Assembly: GCA_047638395.1 (NCBI GenBank)
Contig: JBLIMV010000020.1
Coordinates: 1-64,000, forward strand
Source of the DNA: CAXBCP01 sp047638395
Lineage (GTDB): Bacteria > Pseudomonadota > Alphaproteobacteria > MPNO01 > UBA830
Direction of reading: 5' to 3'
Length of the DNA: 64,000 bases
Positions 1 through 8,150 of this stretch are shown here, piece after piece. How positions within the stretch are numbered: the stretch's first letter is position 1; every line of letters starts with the position of its first letter. The notes under the pieces are model-generated. The model had not been told where the DNA came from, searched no databases, and saw only the letters and a list, made by a program, of their open reading frames with translations. The position numbers and the translations under genes were made by a program.

Positions 1-705
1 ATTCCCGATCTTGCCTATATCCGCGACGCGGGCGACCACCTCGCCATTGGTGCTATGACCCGCGAACGGGCGATTGAAAACAGCGATCTTGTCCGGACCG
101 CGACACCGCTGTTGCATGACGCGACACTGCATATCGGTCATTTGCCGATCCGCAGCCGCGGCACCATCGGTGGCAGTATTTCGAATGCCGACCCGGCGGC
201 GGAATACCCGGCGACGGTGCTGGCGCTGGATGCGACGCTGGTAGCCCAGTCGGTTCGCGGCGAACGAACCATACCGGCGGCCGCGTTTTTCGATGGCGTG
301 ATGACGACGACGCTGGAACCTGATGAAATCCTGACCGAAATCCGCGTGCCAAAGGCGCCGCCCGGCAGCGGTGCTGCCCTGGTTGAGATTTCGCGCCGTC
401 ATGGCGATTTCGCGCTGGCAGGCGTGGCCGCGCAGATCACGCTGGGGGACGACCGGGTCACGGATATCCGTCTCGCTGCCTGCGGGGTCGGACCCGGGCC
501 GATCCGGTTGACCGAAGCCGAGGAAATTCTGCGCGACGGCGGCCTGACGGATGACGCATTGGCAGCCGCCGGGCAGGCGGCGTCCGCCGCTGCCGATCCC
601 GATGGAGACGTCCATGCGACGGCCGCTTATCGCCGCAAAATGGCGGGTGTCATGACCCGCCGTGCTGTTGCGAAAGCCGCCGGCCGCGCAGGGAAGTCCG
701 CATGA
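1..705 (+). CDS. Molybdenum hydroxylase FAD-binding (medium, CoxM-like) subunit, 5'-partial
   Basis: The reading frame is open from base 1, so the N-terminus lies outside the window; 234 codons remain. The visible part is the back half of the PCMH FAD domain with the RSRGTIGGSISNADPAAEYP motif typical of CoxM/CutM/XdhB medium subunits, followed by the CO_deh_flav_C domain (about the last 100 residues). It would pass electrons from the 2Fe-2S clusters to FAD and on to an acceptor in the cytoplasm. The stop overlaps the ATG of the iron-sulfur subunit by 4 bases (ATGA), and the Moco subunit follows, giving the order medium-small-large. The family is clear. The substrate is unknown. Confidence 0.93.
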   Translation: MPDLAYIRDAGDHLAIGAMTRERAIENSDLVRTATPLLHDATLHIGHLPIRSRGTIGGSISNADPAAEYPATVLALDATLVAQSVRGERTIPAAAFFDGVMTTTLEPDEILTEIRVPKAPPGSGAALVEISRRHGDFALAGVAAQITLGDDRVTDIRLAACGVGPGPIRLTEAEEILRDGGLTDDALAAAGQAASAAADPDGDVHATAAYRRKMAGVMTRRAVAKAAGRAGKSA

Positions 706-1211
706 CCGATACCAGAACGATAACCATCACCGTCAATGGCGAGCGCCTGACCGGCGCGGCAGAACCACGGATGCTGCTGGTGGATTTTCTGCGCGATGAG
801 CTGCGCCGCACCGGCACCCATGTCGGCTGCGAACATGGTGTCTGCGGCGCGTGTACCGTGATCGTCGATGGCGATGCCGCGCGGTCCTGCCTGATGTTTG
901 CGGTCCAGGCGGATGGTGCCGAGATCAGCACGATCGAAGGTCTGGCGACCAATGGCGAGATGCATCCGCTGCAGAAACTGTTTTCCGAACATCACGCGCT
1001 GCAATGCGGGTTCTGTACGCCGGGCATGCTGATGACGGCGATGGACCTGGTCCATAACAGTACCGATCATTCACCGGGTGCGATCCGCATCGGCATGTCG
1101 GCGGCGCTGTGCCGATGTACCGGGTATGAGGGCATCATCAACGCGGTTACCGAATACGCCCGACAGGTTCATGGCAACGACGCCGTTAGCGGAGGTGATA
1201 CCGATGGATGA
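702..1211 (+). CDS. Molybdenum hydroxylase 2Fe-2S (small, CoxS-like) subunit
   Basis: The 169-aa protein has the two-domain layout of small subunits of the xanthine dehydrogenase/CO dehydrogenase family. A plant-ferredoxin-like 2Fe-2S site sits at C43, C48, C51 and C63, and a second C-terminal 2Fe-2S domain carries the QCGFC and LCRCTGY motifs. It relays electrons from the molybdenum centre to FAD. The start overlaps the medium subunit stop (ATGA), and the 3' end overlaps the large-subunit start by 8 bases, so the three subunits are very likely translationally coupled. There is no Tat or Sec signal, so it acts in the cytoplasm. Confidence 0.96.
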   Translation: MTDTRTITITVNGERLTGAAEPRMLLVDFLRDELRRTGTHVGCEHGVCGACTVIVDGDAARSCLMFAVQADGAEISTIEGLATNGEMHPLQKLFSEHHALQCGFCTPGMLMTAMDLVHNSTDHSPGAIRIGMSAALCRCTGYEGIINAVTEYARQVHGNDAVSGGDTDG

Positions 1212-3576
1212 CGGTGTGCGCCGGGAGACCGGCGGCTATATCGGCCAGTCCGTGCCGCGGCGCGAGGACAAGAACCTGCTGCTCGGCCAGGGAAATTTTG
1301 TCGCCGATATTCAGTTGCCCGGCATGGTGCATGCCGCCTTTGCGCGCAGCCCACTGCCCCATGCGAAGATCGTTTCAGTTGATGTGACCGCAGCGCGCGC
1401 GCTTGACGGCGTGGTGTTTGCCGCTTCCGGTGACGACGTGATGGCGGCACTGCCGCCGATCAACGGGATGCAGGTCGTGACGCCGCAGGGCTGGCGCGAC
1501 CGGGTCGATACCGACATTCTGATCCCCGACCAGCCGCTGATCCCGAATGACAAGCTTCGCTATGTCGGCGAGGCATATGCGCTGGCGGTTGCCGATAGCC
1601 GCTATATCGCCGAGGACGCGCTTGAACTGATCGAGCCGGATCTCGAAGCGCTGCAACCGCTGCCCGATGCGGAATCCGCCCTGATGGACGGCGCGCCGCT
1701 GGTGCACGAACATCTCGGGCGCAATGTTGCCGCCTTCCTGCATACCAAAAAGGGCGCAGGTGCCGAGGCGATGGAAACCGTGCCGCACCGCTTGAAACGG
1801 CGCTTCGTCCATCATCGCTATGCGGCAATGCCGATGGAATGCCGCGGCGTCGTTGCTGATTACGATACCCGAACCGACACGCTGACCGTCTGGTCGTCGA
1901 CCCAGGTCGTGCACTGGGTCCGCCGTGAGGTCGCGACGGCGCTCGGCATGCCGGAAGAACGCGTGCGCTGCATCGCGCCGGATGTCGGCGGTGGTTTCGG
2001 CGGCAAGGGCCACGTCTATCCCGAGGATATTCTGGTTGCCTGGCTGGCGCGCGAACTGGGCCGCCCGGTCAAATGGGTCGAGGACCGCCACGAGCATATC
2101 CTCAACGCCGCGCATTCACGCGACAACATCTACGACGTCGAGATCGGGTTTGACGACGAAGGTAAGATTCTCGCCCTGACCAGCTCGTTCCTGGTCGATT
2201 CCGGCGCGTATACGCCGGTCGGCGCTGGCATCGCCGGTAATTCCATCGCCCATATGCTGGGCCCGTACCATATCGAAAATTACGAAACCGACTGCAAGGT
2301 CGTGCTGACCAACCGCACGCCGAACGCGCCCTATCGCGGTGCCGGACGGCCCGAGGTCGGATTTGCGATGGAACGCTCAGTCGATCTGGTGGCGAATCAC
2401 CTCGGCCTTGATCCGGCAGAGGTGCGGTTCCACAACATGATCCCGCCGGAAGACATGCCCTACGAAGTCGGTCTGACCTACCGGGACGGTGTGCCGATGG
2501 TCTATGACAGCGGTGACTATCCCAAAGCGCTGCGCAGCGCACTCGCAGAACTTGGCGGACTGGAAAACATCCGCCAGCGCCAGAAAGACGCACTGGCCGA
2601 AGGACGCTATCTCGGCCTTGGCCTTGGTTGCTATGTCGAAGGCACCGGCGTGGGCCCGTTTGAGGGCGCGACGGTCAAGATCGATCCGACCGGCAAGATC
2701 ATGGTTGCCGTCGGCGCCTGTCCGCAGGGGCAGGGCCACGAGACCATCTTTGCCCAGTTCGCCGCCGATATGTGGCAGGTGCCGATCGACGATGTGTATG
2801 TGACCGTCGCCGATACCGGCCATGTCAGCCAGGGCTATGGCACCATCGCCAGCCGCAGCACGGTGACGGCCTCGGGTGCCATCAAGCTTGCGACCGACGA
2901 GGTTCATGAAAAGGTGTTTGCCGTTGCCGCAAACCTGCTGGAGACGGCGGAGGCCGATCTGGAGCTGCGAGATGCCGGGATCGGGGTGAAGGGCGTGCCG
3001 GACATGCATGTCAGCTACCGCGATATCGCGACGGCGGCCAAGCCGGGCTGGGGTCACCAGCGCCCCGACGGTGTTGCCGCGGGACTGGAATCCACGTCCT
3101 ATTATGAGCCGCCGACGGTTACCTGGTCCTATGCGGCCAATGCGACCCTGGTCGAGATCGACGTTGAGACCGGGCAGATCGAGATTGAGAAATATGTCGA
3201 GGTCCACGATGCCGGTGTGCTGGTGAACCCGATGCTTGCCGACGGTCAGGTAAAGGGCGGCTTGGTACAGGGGCTTGGTGGCGCGCTGCTGGAAGAGCTT
3301 GCCTATGACGATCAGGGCCAGCTTCTGACCGGCAGCCTGATGGATTATCTGCTGCCATCGGCGTCCGATGTGCCGCCGCTTGCCGTGATCCATCACGAAA
3401 CCCCGTCGCCGCTGAATGCGTTCGGGGTCAAAGGCCTCGGCGAGGGCGGGGCGATTGCGCCGCCGGTGGTCATCGCCAATGCCGTCTGCGACGCACTGCG
3501 GCCGTTCAAGGCGGAACTCAATTCGACCCCGGTTCGTTGGGCGGACGTCGCGGCGTTTTTCGATCAGGACGCCTGA
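1204..3576 (+). CDS. Molybdenum hydroxylase large (Moco-binding) subunit, aerobic CO dehydrogenase form II-like
   Basis: This 790-aa protein is the catalytic subunit of the three-gene hydroxylase. I chose ATG 1204 because GGAGGTGA at 1191-1198 is well placed; the frame is open further upstream, but that stretch lies inside the 2Fe-2S gene. Visible family motifs include IGQSVPRREDKNLLLGQG at the N-terminus, the Moco-contacting GGGFGGKG, APYRGAGRPE and GQGHET segments, and GLGEGGAIAPP with the expected catalytic Glu near the C-terminus. The active-site loop reads YRGAGRPE rather than the CSFR-type loop of true CO dehydrogenase, so carbon monoxide is not the likely substrate. An N-heterocycle, aldehyde or related aromatic compound is more probable. 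Moco insertion factors are not in the window. Confidence 0.94.
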   Translation: MDDGVRRETGGYIGQSVPRREDKNLLLGQGNFVADIQLPGMVHAAFARSPLPHAKIVSVDVTAARALDGVVFAASGDDVMAALPPINGMQVVTPQGWRDRVDTDILIPDQPLIPNDKLRYVGEAYALAVADSRYIAEDALELIEPDLEALQPLPDAESALMDGAPLVHEHLGRNVAAFLHTKKGAGAEAMETVPHRLKRRFVHHRYAAMPMECRGVVADYDTRTDTLTVWSSTQVVHWVRREVATALGMPEERVRCIAPDVGGGFGGKGHVYPEDILVAWLARELGRPVKWVEDRHEHILNAAHSRDNIYDVEIGFDDEGKILALTSSFLVDSGAYTPVGAGIAGNSIAHMLGPYHIENYETDCKVVLTNRTPNAPYRGAGRPEVGFAMERSVDLVANHLGLDPAEVRFHNMIPPEDMPYEVGLTYRDGVPMVYDSGDYPKALRSALAELGGLENIRQRQKDALAEGRYLGLGLGCYVEGTGVGPFEGATVKIDPTGKIMVAVGACPQGQGHETIFAQFAADMWQVPIDDVYVTVADTGHVSQGYGTIASRSTVTASGAIKLATDEVHEKVFAVAANLLETAEADLELRDAGIGVKGVPDMHVSYRDIATAAKPGWGHQRPDGVAAGLESTSYYEPPTVTWSYAANATLVEIDVETGQIEIEKYVEVHDAGVLVNPMLADGQVKGGLVQGLGGALLEELAYDDQGQLLTGSLMDYLLPSASDVPPLAVIHHETPSPLNAFGVKGLGEGGAIAPPVVIANAVCDALRPFKAELNSTPVRWADVAAFFDQDA

Positions 3577-3624
3577 ATTTTCGCCTAACCGTCTCTAATC
3601 ATTAATCTTGTTTCCAAACGGCAA

Positions 3625-3639
3625 ACACAATAGTTGTGT
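3625..3639. promoter_or_regulatory. Short perfect palindrome at the 5' edge of the type I secretion operon
   Basis: ACACAA-TAG-TTGTGT is a perfect 6-bp inverted repeat with a 3-base spacer. It sits in the only non-coding gap between the Mo-hydroxylase and the ABC transporter and covers the TTG that would be the longest possible start of the transporter. It may be an operator or simply chance. If it is an operator, translation probably starts further in, for example at GTG 3679. Confidence 0.35.
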
Positions 3640-5922
3640 CATACGCAAAAACAGTCAGTACCGGAAAACATTGGGGCTGTGGACGAGATCGGCGGAGAAT
3701 CCGCGGGATCGTCGCAGACCACGGCAGGACAAGAAACGGCAGGTAAGCCGCCGGAGTCATTGCGGCAGGACGCTCAGGCGAACGCCGGACAGGGCGCATC
3801 CGAGGATGCGGTAGGTCCGGATACGGGTATCCTGTGCCTGGCGATGATGCTGCAGTTCCACAAAATGGCGTCTGATCCGGCGCAACTTGCGCACGAATAC
3901 GGCCCCACAAGCGGCACGACAAACCTGCTCGGTCTGGTGCGGGCGGCAAAGCAGATAGGGCTCAAGGCGCGGACCGGCACGCTCAAGCTCAAACGCCTGC
4001 AAAAGGCACCGCTGCCCGCGATTGCCGAGGCTGCTGACGGCAGTTTCTTTATCCTCGCCCGCGCGAATGAAGAAAAGGTCCTCATCCAGAAACCCGGGGA
4101 GGCGCCAGAAACGCTGACCCATGAAGAGCTTGTAGGTATCTGGACCGGTAATGTTCTGATGACCACGACCCGTGCCGAGATCGCGGGCGAAGAACGCAAG
4201 TTCAACATCACCTGGTTTATCCCGGCGGTTGTAAAATACCGGCGCATGTTCGGCGAGGTGCTGATCGCGTCGTTCTTCCTGCAGATCTTCGGGCTGATCA
4301 CGCCGCTGTTCTTCCAGGTCATTATCGACAAGGTGCTGGTCCATCGCGGGCTGACGACGCTCGACGTGCTGATTATCGCCCTGGTCGGGGTGACCGTGTT
4401 CGAGGTGTTGCTGGGGGGCTTGCGGACCTATATTTTTTCGCACACCACCAGCCGGGTGGATGTCGAGCTTGGCGCGCGGCTGTTCCGCCACCTGGTGGCG
4501 TTGCCGATAGCGTTTTTTGAAGCCCGCCAGGTCGGCCAGACCGTTGCGCGCGTGCGCGAGCTGGAAAACGTGCGCAATTTCATCACCGGCTCGGCGCTGA
4601 CGGTGGTGCTCGATCTGTTCTTCACCTTCGTGTTCTTCGCGGTGATGTATTATTTCTCGCCGACGCTGACCTATATCGTCCTCGGCTCGCTGCCGTTCTA
4701 CTTCGCGCTGTCGATCGGCATCACGCCGGAGCTGCGCCGCCGGGTCGAAGAGAAATTCCAGCGCGGCGCCGCCAACCAGGCGTTTCTGGTGGAATCCATC
4801 TCCGGGGTGGAGACGCTGAAAGCCATGGCGGTCGAACCCCAGATGCGCCAGCGCTGGGAAGAACAATTGGCCGCCTACGTGCGGGCCTCTTTCCGCTCGG
4901 TGATGCTGGGCACGTTCGGCAGCCAGTCGGTGATGCTGATCAACAAAATCGTGATGGCGCTGGTGTTGTGGTTCGGCGCGCATGCCGTGATCAATGGCGA
5001 GCTTACGGTCGGCATGCTGGTTGCGTTCAACATGCTGTCCGGTCAGGTCAATCAGCCGATTATCCGGCTCGCCCAGCTGTGGCAGGATTTCCAGCAGTTT
5101 CGCATCTCGCTCGACAAGCTGGGCGATGTACTGAACACGCCGACCGAGCCGGCCCAGAACCCCAATAAGCCGGCCCTGCCGTCGATTGCCGGCGATATCC
5201 GGATGGAGAGCGTCACCTTCCGCTACCGGCCCGAAACACCGGAAGTGCTGCGCAACCTGTCGATGGAGATTGGCAAGGGACAGGTCATCGGCATCGTCGG
5301 TCGGTCGGGTTCGGGCAAGTCCACCTTCGTCAAGCTCATCCAGCGGCTCTACGTGCCGGAACACGGCCGCGTGCTGGTCGACGGGGTGGACCTGGCCCTG
5401 GTCGATCCCGCCTGGCTGCGCCGCCAGATCGGCGTGGTCCTGCAGGAAAACGTGCTGTTTAATCGTTCCGTGCGGGACAATATCGCGCTCGCCGATCCCG
5501 CCATGTCGATGGAACGCGTGGTCGCCGCTGCACAGCTTGCCGGTGCCCATGATTTTATTCTCGAATTGCCCGAAGGCTACGACACCGTGCTCGGCGAGCG
5601 CGGAGCCTCGCTGTCCGGCGGGCAGCGCCAGCGGGTCGCCATTGCCCGTGCGCTGGTGATGAACCCGCGTATCCTGATTTTCGATGAGGCGACGAGTGCG
5701 CTCGATTACGAATCCGAGCGCATCATCCAGGACAACATGCGCGAAATCTGCAAGGACCGTACCGTGCTGATCATTGCGCACCGGCTGTCCACCGTGCGAC
5801 GGGCCGACCGCATCATCGTCGTGGAAAAAGGCGAGATTGCCGAAGACGGCAGTCATGATGCGCTGCTCGAGCTCGACGGTATCTACGCTGCGCTCAACGC
5901 CCATCAGACGGGTGACGCCTGA
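3634..5922 (+). CDS. Type I secretion ABC transporter (HlyB/LapB-like) with inactive C39-like domain
   Basis: This is a fused permease/ATPase of the RTX-exporter class, about 762 aa. Order: a low-complexity N-terminus (about 1-60), a C39 peptidase-like domain (about 62-175), a six-helix exporter domain (about 200-480) and an ABC ATPase with Walker A GRSGSGKST, signature LSGGQRQRVAIARAL and Walker B ILIFDEATSALD. The C39-like domain has lost the catalytic triad: Thr64 replaces Cys (DTGILCL), Phe138 replaces His (DGSFFIL), and VLIQKPG has Lys where Asp is usual. It should therefore bind substrate as in HlyB rather than cleave a leader. The start is uncertain; TTG 3634 gives the longest form and GTG 3679 is possible. 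Its stop overlaps the HlyD ATG. No RTX substrate or TolC gene lies nearby. Confidence 0.9.
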   Translation: MCHTQKQSVPENIGAVDEIGGESAGSSQTTAGQETAGKPPESLRQDAQANAGQGASEDAVGPDTGILCLAMMLQFHKMASDPAQLAHEYGPTSGTTNLLGLVRAAKQIGLKARTGTLKLKRLQKAPLPAIAEAADGSFFILARANEEKVLIQKPGEAPETLTHEELVGIWTGNVLMTTTRAEIAGEERKFNITWFIPAVVKYRRMFGEVLIASFFLQIFGLITPLFFQVIIDKVLVHRGLTTLDVLIIALVGVTVFEVLLGGLRTYIFSHTTSRVDVELGARLFRHLVALPIAFFEARQVGQTVARVRELENVRNFITGSALTVVLDLFFTFVFFAVMYYFSPTLTYIVLGSLPFYFALSIGITPELRRRVEEKFQRGAANQAFLVESISGVETLKAMAVEPQMRQRWEEQLAAYVRASFRSVMLGTFGSQSVMLINKIVMALVLWFGAHAVINGELTVGMLVAFNMLSGQVNQPIIRLAQLWQDFQQFRISLDKLGDVLNTPTEPAQNPNKPALPSIAGDIRMESVTFRYRPETPEVLRNLSMEIGKGQVIGIVGRSGSGKSTFVKLIQRLYVPEHGRVLVDGVDLALVDPAWLRRQIGVVLQENVLFNRSVRDNIALADPAMSMERVVAAAQLAGAHDFILELPEGYDTVLGERGASLSGGQRQRVAIARALVMNPRILIFDEATSALDYESERIIQDNMREICKDRTVLIIAHRLSTVRRADRIIVVEKGEIAEDGSHDALLELDGIYAALNAHQTGDA

Positions 5923-7319
5923 TGTTTGCCGGCTTGAGATCATGCTGGTCGGTCGCGCGCGCCGCATGGTCAGAGGACAAGAAGCGCGAAAAGATCAGCC
6001 GTAACCGCGATGAGCTGGATTTCCTGCCCGCCGCGGTCGAGGTGCTCGAAACACCGGCCTCACCGGCAGGGCGGATATTCGCGCTGTTTATCGCTTTCAT
6101 GTTTCTGTCGGCCCTCGTCTGGGGCTGGTTCGCCCAGATCGACACGGTGGCGATCGCCCAGGGCAAGATTATCCCGGGTGACCGGGTCAAGGTCATCCAG
6201 CCGCTGGAAATCGGCGTGATCCGTGCGATCCATGTGCGCGACGGCCAGGTCGTCAAAAAAGACGAGGTGCTGATCGAGCTTGATCCGACCGATAGCGGTG
6301 CCGATCAGGTGCGCCTCGCCCATTCGCTGGTCTCGCGCCGGCTCGATGCCGCCCGGCTGACCGCGATGGCCGAGAACCCGGACGACCCGCTCTCTGTTTT
6401 TGTGGCCCCGCCCGACACGCCCGCGCCGATGGTGTCTGCCGCGCGCACCCTGATGCGGGCGGAAGCCGCCGAATTCCGCGAAGCCATTGCGGGGATAGAC
6501 GCGGAAATCCGCCAGAAGGACGCCGAAACCGCGACTGTCCGCGCCCAGATCGCGGCCTATCGCGACACGATTCCGTTGATTCAGAAACGCGTCGATGCGT
6601 GGGAATATCTGACCAAAAAGGAATATGCGAGCAGGCTCCGGCTGACCGAATTGCAGGAACAGCTGGTCACCCGTCAGCGCTCGCTGACCGTCGAACAGCG
6701 CCGCCTGTCGGAAATCGCAGAGGCGATCTCGGTACTGCGCCGGCGCAAGGCGGAACGCACGGCGGCGCTCGCCGGCAAGATGAGCCGGGAGCTGTCCGAG
6801 GCGATGAGCGAGGCCGTGCAGTACGAACAGGAACTCAACAAGGTGCGTGAACGCCTGCGTGCCCGCATTCTGCGCTCACCGGTCGACGGCGTGGTCCAGC
6901 AGATGCAGGTCAATACAATCGGCGGCGTCGTCAACCCGGCGGAACGTCTGATGGTGGTCGTGCCCGCCGATGTCACCCTCGAGGTAGAGGCCATGGTGCT
7001 CAACAAGGATATCGGCTTCGTCCGCGCCGGTCAGGAATCTGAGATCAAGATCGAAAGCTTCCAGTTCACCAAGTACGGCCTGATCGACGGTGCGGTAAAG
7101 CATATCTCCGCCGACGCGGTGGAGGATGAAAAGCTGGGGCTGGTCTATCCGATGCGGGTCACGATGAAAACGAACCGTATCCTGGTCGGCAACCGCTGGG
7201 TCCCGCTCGCGCCCGGCATGTCGGTAACCGCCGAGGTCAAAACCGGCAAGCGCCGCGCCATCGAATTCTTCCTGTCGCCCCTGATGCGCTACCAGGATGA
7301 GGCGCTGCGGGAACGGTGA
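5922..7319 (+). CDS. Type I secretion periplasmic adaptor (HlyD/LapC family)
   Basis: The 465-aa membrane fusion protein has a cytoplasmic N-terminus of about 45 residues, one transmembrane helix (RIFALFIAFMFLSALVWGW) and a biotinyl-lipoyl-like half-motif (GVIRAIHVRDGQVVKKDEVL). A long alpha-helical hairpin rich in Glu, Arg and Gln follows, then a second lipoyl half (ARILRSPVDGVVQQMQVNTIGG) and a C-terminal beta domain. It would bridge the ABC exporter to an outer-membrane TolC-type channel. The ATG overlaps the transporter stop codon, so the two are one operon. Length and architecture fit the PrtE/HlyD family well. Confidence 0.94.
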   Translation: MFAGLRSCWSVARAAWSEDKKREKISRNRDELDFLPAAVEVLETPASPAGRIFALFIAFMFLSALVWGWFAQIDTVAIAQGKIIPGDRVKVIQPLEIGVIRAIHVRDGQVVKKDEVLIELDPTDSGADQVRLAHSLVSRRLDAARLTAMAENPDDPLSVFVAPPDTPAPMVSAARTLMRAEAAEFREAIAGIDAEIRQKDAETATVRAQIAAYRDTIPLIQKRVDAWEYLTKKEYASRLRLTELQEQLVTRQRSLTVEQRRLSEIAEAISVLRRRKAERTAALAGKMSRELSEAMSEAVQYEQELNKVRERLRARILRSPVDGVVQQMQVNTIGGVVNPAERLMVVVPADVTLEVEAMVLNKDIGFVRAGQESEIKIESFQFTKYGLIDGAVKHISADAVEDEKLGLVYPMRVTMKTNRILVGNRWVPLAPGMSVTAEVKTGKRRAIEFFLSPLMRYQDEALRER

Positions 7320-7353
7320 TCGAGGGGCGAGGCGATGAAAGTTGTTTAGTTAG

Positions 7354-7728
7354 ATGATCTTTTTCTACGTGGTTTCCGGTTGGTTGTTGTTTCACTGGCT
7401 ATGTTACGGAATCCTGGCACACAGGCTGGCCGTCAGCGACCGCTACAAGCGTTACGGTTGGCCCCGGATGATGACTTATGCCGGCGCCGGTTCATTTGTT
7501 TCGACAATGATGATTTTGGCTGGCTTATTATTAGCGAGAGGCGTTGTTGCTCTCGCGGTAGCTCTAGGCATAGCTGTTGTTACGTTCGTATCTTGTCAGA
7601 TTTGGGGGAAAAGATTTGCCGACCCGGCGTTCGCAGCGCCCTCGAATTTTTTGTCTCGTTGGGGAATGCTTCCACCTTCAAGCGCTATAGCATTACCGAT
7701 ATTGGGGCCGGTCTTTGCGCTTTTCTGA
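7354..7728 (+). CDS. Small hydrophobic membrane protein, unknown
   Basis: This 124-aa ORF begins 34 bases after hlyD and is dominated by predicted membrane helices (about residues 2-24, 41-62, 63-84 and 106-124). A basic loop (HRLAVSDRYKRYGWPR) lies between the first two. I recognise no family. Third-position GC is visibly lower than in the neighbours, and an overlapping frame is also open, so the coding call is tentative. It could be a secretion accessory protein or acquired DNA linked to the AT-rich gap downstream. Confidence 0.5.
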   Translation: MIFFYVVSGWLLFHWLCYGILAHRLAVSDRYKRYGWPRMMTYAGAGSFVSTMMILAGLLLARGVVALAVALGIAVVTFVSCQIWGKRFADPAFAAPSNFLSRWGMLPPSSAIALPILGPVFALF

Positions 7729-8080
7729 GTTGGGATGAGTATTGGTCTTGATGAGCTCATCGGGGTTGATCGCAGTGATCGAGCCGACAGACGTGAGAAG
7801 AATATAGGCCGGTTTATGGTCGGTGCTGTGATATTCTTTACTATTTCGTATATAATACATACAATATTTAATTAATAAAAAAATCCGTAAAACCGTCTAT
7901 ATATTTGTATATATAAATATATTTATTCTTTTATCTGTGATTTTCTATCCGAAAGGTGCTCTGTGAGAGGGCGCTCGAAGGGTTGGGGGACTGATCGGCA
8001 CCTGAGCCGATACGCTAACAGACGGGTTCCGATGTCGGGATGCCGCCGCCAATCCCCTTCCACCGATTCATCGATCTGTA
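7729..8080. other. AT-rich non-coding gap
   Basis: No convincing gene is seen here. Roughly 7830-7945 is very AT-rich (runs such as TATATATTTGTATATATAA), in sharp contrast to the GC-rich surroundings. The rest returns to normal composition. It may be a junction left by acquired DNA or a promoter-dense region for the permease gene downstream. Confidence 0.6.
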
Positions 8081-8094
8081 TTGATCTCCGTCAA
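8081..8094. promoter_or_regulatory. FNR/FixK-type box upstream of APC permease
   Basis: TTGATCTCCGTCAA matches the FNR/FixK consensus TTGAT-N4-ATCAA at 9 of 10 fixed positions. Its centre is about 63 bases before the permease ATG at 8151, a plausible activator distance. Confidence 0.6.
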
Positions 8095-8150
8095 CGCGAC
8101 AGGGGTAACAAGCCTGTCTTAGTGGCGCATCGTCATCATGCGAGACTGCC

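Noticed and set aside
1204..3576. Calling the left-edge enzyme CO dehydrogenase
   Set aside because: The active-site loop is YRGAGRPE instead of the CSFR-type loop of true CoxL.
3757..5967. A 736-aa open frame antisense to the ABC transporter
   Set aside because: It overlaps the well-supported transporter throughout and shows no domain; long antisense frames are expected in high-GC DNA.
7380..7751. Overlapping 123-aa frame to the small membrane ORF
   Set aside because: It has no coherent helix pattern and a poorer start; the 7354 frame has the hydrophobic pattern.
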